Assembly (NCBI GenBank): GCA_001465935.1
Contig: LNKV01000013.1
Location: 186,001 to 250,000, forward strand
DNA from: Clarireedia homoeocarpa
Lineage: Eukaryota > Ascomycota > Leotiomycetes > Helotiales > Rutstroemiaceae
Reading direction: 5' to 3'
Length of the DNA stretch: 64,000 bases
Shown here: positions 60,168-64,000 of the stretch, one piece after another
How the letters are laid out: each line of letters begins with the position of its first letter
How positions within the stretch are numbered: the stretch's first letter is position 1
The notes under the pieces: model-generated
Told to the model about the DNA's origin: nothing
What the model saw: the letters and a program-made list of their open reading frames with translations, nothing else
The model's database searches: none
Translations under genes and position numbers: made by a program

Positions 60168-60850
60168 CCTGCAACTTATGCGACGAGCCGTCGTTATTTG
60201 CCAGTTGTTTTAAAGAATGGGCACCGAAGCAAGGAAAAGAAAGCACTCGATGGGTTCTATTCAATAGTATATGTGAGATGGAGAGCGCTTCGGCAGAGCT
60301 ATCACAGTCGTTTAGAGAAGGTTAACGTTGTAAGGATTGTACAGATACACTCAGGGTGTTATAACGGAACCAGGGACCTTAGGCTCAGTGACTGATTGAT
60401 TGATATTTTTCGTCCGGCGGGCGCGTGCAGCACGGCACGTGACCCTAGTAGGACGTGCTGGACTGAAAAACACCAGCATTTTCTACATAATCTAAGAAAT
60501 TTCTCTAATTCTATTTTTATCTTATTAAACCACTATAGCGAAAATTGCATGACCAGCCGCTGTAATAGTATATATAACATTTCAATTGCGTGCTATTCTA
60601 CACAAAGTTCAGACTGAGAATTACAAGTATCGATCCAACAACCTGTGCCTTCGACAAGCAATTGTGTTGATCACTCGAAGCGTCGGACTTCGCAGTACTG
60701 GCAGGGGCTGAAGCCGCTTGGTTGCAAGTTAGCCTTTCTGGAGGAGCTATGCCGGCTTCTGGGTTTCACTTACCGGGAGCTGTCGAATTGGAAAGTGTCG
60801 ATGAGGGGCTGGCAGTACTTGATGCTGCTGTATAATGGTCAGGAAGTACT
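60168..60850. other. Intergenic with dispersed repeat, no gene
   Basis: No coding frame supported. Holds copy 2 of the dispersed repeat (60528-60604). A GC-rich block (CGTCCGGCGGGCGCGTGCAGC) sits near 60410, unlike the A/T-rich surroundings. Confidence 0.45.
60528..60604 (+). repeat. Dispersed repeat, copy 2
   Basis: Direct-orientation partner of 56182-56256, 4.3 kb away, on the other side of the ankyrin-CorA gene. Confidence 0.85.
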
Positions 60851-61364
60851 TCAGGAATGCTTCATAGGCGAACGCTTACTTTGGTTTGCGCTCCCAGTGG
60901 CCGATGGACAAGATGGAAGGGTAGTGGCGACGGTTACGCCCGCGCTGTGGATTATTTAGTTAGTAATTCACAACAGCAATAATGCAATGCCAGAGAACAT
61001 ACCCAGAGCACAAGTTCACCGCAAATGATACAACCGCTACTCTATGTCAGCCCTGGAATGCAGCATACTTGGGATTGGTGTTTATACAGTTGATCTCAGC
61101 GGTATTGCATGCAGACAATGCGCAGCAGGTAACCGTTGTGGTGAAGGAAGCGTCTTTGCAGATGCAGCCGATGTCGGATTGCCCACATTCGGAGGGTAAA
61201 GCAGCGAAGCAGTTTTGCTGTGGAAGTTGTGTCATTCTAGGGAGCTGATGTGTGTAAATGGGTAGATCATTGGTAGAATAACTTACAGCACACGTGGGAA
61301 TTTGAGCCGGAACTAGAGACACGAGGCCGAGTATGACCAAAAGTGAGAAGATGGAGTATTTCAT
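60851..61364 (-). CDS. Small secreted CFEM-domain protein, 111 aa
   Basis: Exons 61364-61287, 61217-61088, 61036-61003, 60944-60851; introns 69, 51 and 58 bp, giving one continuous frame. (Intron 2 could end three bases earlier, adding one residue.) Residues 1-~21 are a signal peptide (SIFSLLVILGLVSLVPA|Q). The CFEM domain follows with its cysteines in order: IPTC, QNC, PSEC, SDIGCIC, TVTCC, LSAC, NLC, with the conserved Asp before CIC, the position used in heme or iron binding in characterised CFEM proteins. The C-terminal ~35 residues (TVATTLPSCPSATGSANQSK) are short and polar without a GPI signal, so it is probably released. CFEM proteins serve in iron acquisition, cell-surface structure or as effectors in plant pathogens. 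The first two exons alone would read through into a shorter wrong frame. Confidence 0.85.
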
Positions 61365-62396
61365 GATATGTTATCTGCTTTGGGATATAAAAACAGGAGA
61401 CTATTTGATGGGATGAGTTAAGGTCCAGTTTAGATGAAGAAGTTGTAGGTTTGGCTCAGGTCTATGTATTTACTTCTCATGTTTACAAGAAGCGATTCAG
61501 GGGCTTTATAAACTCCGCAAGCATCCCTTTTTGCTTCTAATATCTCTGGCCTTCTCCTGCTTCGTGTATGTACCTGTCATGTTGCAGCAAAACAGGCGTG
61601 AAATATATATTGCCAGCATCGTGGAGCACACAGGGTAGTATTTGTGCTGTGTTAAAGCAATTCGTACCACTGCTAATGAAGTACGTACGTGAGAGGCACT
61701 TTGTATTGGTAAATATGTTATTTGGGGGCAGAGAACCTGTGGTGTTCTCGCTTTATTGCAGTATTTAGCCGCACCAGATAATTCCACACACCTTCATTGT
61801 AATAGAGAAAGGGGCGAAGTGCAATGGTGCCTTTGGGTTAATATATTAAGGTAGTATTGCTGTGGCGCATGTCAGATGGTGACGTCTGTATGCCATATTT
61901 ATAGAGAATCGTGCATATATTATTCTGTTACATATTCGTGTGTCGCACTGTTACAATTCAAATACCAAAGCATGTGGATTATCTTGGACACGATTCATCT
62001 GCAGGCTTCCAAGTCGTTGTGTTGTGTTCTTCGAAAAAGAGCCCCCTATGTATTTTCGGGAAGACTCAGTAGGCGAATAGAAGCCCAGCGGACAACAAAG
62101 AGTAATGTGCCGAATTTAACTTTGAGAGCGGAGAGCAACATCTAGAAAATAGCCATGAGAACGGTGTTCTAGTTGTCGAAAAATGGTTATCATATGGGAA
62201 TATTTTGTTCTAAATTCATCGACTAAAGAACGGACCCGAAATATGAATATTGTGGGTTAAATAACCAATCACATCATCCGATCTGCAATATTGAAGAAGA
62301 CCGCTGATGAAAAATCGAATGTAAGTGAAGTGCGTCTAAATTGGTATTGAATTTGACTTGTATTTTGTTTCTGAAACTTAAATCCAGGATATCTTT
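61365..62396. other. 1-kb intergenic region
   Basis: Lies between the CFEM promoter (minus strand) and the 3' end of the dehydrogenase. No gene supported; frames at 61506-61787 (-) and 61876-62145 (+) have no motif. Confidence 0.5.
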
Positions 62397-63683
62397 TTAA
62401 GAATCTGTAGTATCAACAAGGACCTTCAGAACTAGTTTTCCCTCGTCGTCCTTGACTTTTCCAGCCATTGTAAATGCATCGGGAATGGCCTCGAATCCCT
62501 TGTATCTTTGGGTAATCAGTTTTGAGAGATCTGGAAGTAGCGGGTTGTTGCTAGAGACGAGCTTGATAGCCTCATCGTAGGTATTTGCATATCTAAACAC
62601 CCCAACAAGGTCAACTTCCCGAAGAGCGGCAGCAGATATCGGCAGCGTTTGAATGGGAGTTCCCATTCCAATCAGCATTATTCGTCCTCCTGGCTTTGTA
62701 GACTGGGGCAAGTTAGCTAGATTAGTCATAATAAAGGGGGGGCTTCATGCTTACATATATTGAAGCTTGGAGACATGATTCGACACCTGTGCACTCATAC
62801 ACCGCATCAACTTCTCCTTCTCCAGAAGCTTCCTTGACTAATTCTGCTACTTCCTTTGCAAACTCTAGCTTCTCTTCTATGCTCTGAGGTCTCTTCATGG
62901 GAACTACAAGCTTGGCATCCGCAAACTTGTTCTGTATAGCGAAATCTAACCTGTCTGGTTGAATATCCGCAATTACAACTTTCTTCGCGCCATTGACCTT
63001 GCACATTGCAGCACACAGAAGACCAACAGCACCAGCACCAAAGACTAAGACAGTGCTGCCTTCTTTCAATGCTGCTCTTCTCGAACCGTGCATGGCAACA
63101 CTAAGAGGTTCAAGAATAGCACCGAGTTCGAGAGAAACATCGGATGGCAACCTACCTAAATGAGCACGCGCTGAAACAACTAAGGGTGTACTTACTTGTG
63201 ACAATATGCTGCAGGATGATTGATACGTTGCTGCAAAGTTCCTTGGAAATGCGGAAATGCTTTCGCCGAACTTCTGAACTTCATCTCCTTGCAAATATTG
63301 TATCGACCAGCGGTACATAATTCACATTTCTTACAAGGAAGGCCGACTTCCATAGCAACTTTATCCCCCACTTTCAGATTTGTGACGTCCGAACCAACGG
63401 CTGTAACGACGCCTGCCGATTCATGGCCAAGAGTCAAAGGTTCCCGGACGAGAATATCTCCATTCTTGTAATGGTTATAGTAATGCAAATCTGATCCGCA
63501 TAGACCAGTTGCTTGTACTGCAATTTGTACCTCTGATGGCTCCGGTTCGCTCAAGGTACGAGATTCCTATTCGAATATCAGAAGAACGTTCTTCCTAATG
63601 AAGTCGTCCCCACTTACCACTTTCAAGTCCTTCGCGCCATGAAGCACTGAAGCTTTAACTTCTTCTACTCTACCGACAGCCAT
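62397..63683 (-). CDS. Zinc-dependent sorbitol/xylitol dehydrogenase-like MDR enzyme, 379 aa
   Basis: Exons 63683-63618, 63566-63196, 63151-62755, 62702-62397; introns 51, 44 and 52 bp, all in frame. Medium-chain dehydrogenase/reductase with GroES-like N domain and Rossmann domain. Catalytic zinc ligands: Cys45 (TGLCGSDLHYY), His70-Glu71 (LGHESAG), Glu160 (AILEPLSVAMH). Structural zinc: Cys100, 103, 106, 114 (LPCKKCELCTAGRYNIC). Cofactor site GAGAVGLLCA and IADIQPDR, where the Asp after the second strand favours NAD+. HYYNHYKNGD and YCHKLP...LEPLSV are typical of polyol dehydrogenases. Expected reaction: polyol + NAD+ to ketose + NADH, in the cytosol. Substrate (sorbitol, xylitol, arabinitol) cannot be told from sequence. 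Confidence 0.9.
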
Positions 63684-64000
63684 GATATCTATGTTGATTC
63701 GTATATAAAAGAAGGAAATGAACTTGAGTATGTCAACGTGCAAATGACTACGCAATACCAAGAGCCCTACTGTGTGCATCGGCCGAGGACTAAAATGGTT
63801 CGTCCTCGGCTTTTGACGGGATGAACTTGCTTTCTGACCGTTGGTGGGGTTTTGGAAAGGCGGCCGCTGAACGTAAATCCTACCACCGAATTCAGGAATT
63901 GATGATATTTTGGCATTCTTCGATATTTCAATACAAATTCAATTCTGAATCGATTTGCTTCATTCAACTTTCGCTGAACTTGAAAATACCAGGTGACTGT
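63684..64000. other. Promoter of dehydrogenase / window end
   Basis: No gene supported; a minus-strand frame 63767-63967 lacks recognisable motifs. The 5' leader of the dehydrogenase is expected here, with a TATAAAAG-like sequence on the minus strand near 63704-63711. Confidence 0.4.

Noticed and set aside
63767..63967. 66-aa minus-strand frame at the window end
   Set aside because: Too short, no motif; more likely promoter/leader DNA.

Overview
The window is nuclear DNA from a filamentous ascomycete. Protein-coding genes on both strands are split by short introns (mostly 44-140 bp, GT...AG with CTAAC/CTGAC-like branch sites), intergenic DNA is rich in microsatellites, and the gene families are fungal: NACHT-WD40 NLR, 3CxxC zinc finger, KRE9/KNH-GPI protein, CFEM protein, CRT10, MEP ammonium permease and Sgs1-type RecQ. 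Gag and transposase relics and protein style suggest a leotiomycete (Sclerotinia/Botrytis-like), but that placement is inference. Two runs of N (4611-4997 and 56822-57410) both fall inside near-identical coding repeats.

Layout. 0-9 kb is an accessory zone: two oppositely oriented solo LTRs, each with a 5-bp target duplication, flank a small gene for a basic coiled-coil protein, and the right LTR sits at the 3' end of a large NLR gene (NACHT_N, NACHT, near-identical WD40 repeats). 9-13 kb holds no gene I can support. 13-19 kb carries a GPI-anchored Ser/Thr-rich surface protein and a Gln/Met/Pro-rich protein of unknown role, separated by 2.7 kb of microsatellites. 21-25 kb has an LTR-gag relic, a foldback hairpin and a 3CxxC zinc-finger protein. 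27-48 kb is housekeeping-like: a BTB protein with an unusual Cys/Arg insertion, a secreted type-B carboxylesterase, CRT10, an ammonium transporter and a Sgs1/BLM-type RecQ helicase of about 1808 aa.

48.6-61.4 kb is a second accessory zone: a Tc1/mariner relic touching the stop codon of an AAA ATPase, a DUF7708-type STAND-like protein, a Zn2Cys6-regulator fragment broken by a nonsense codon, an ankyrin-CorA fusion with identical 102-bp repeats, and a small secreted CFEM protein. The window closes with a sorbitol/xylitol-dehydrogenase-like enzyme.

The main biology worth following is the pair of repeat-rich genes (NLR-WD40 and ankyrin-CorA). Nucleotide-level identity between their repeats is the signature of rapidly re-shuffled recognition surfaces seen in fungal allorecognition NLRs. 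Exon boundaries given here were worked out by eye from reading frame, splice consensus and family knowledge; no search was run.
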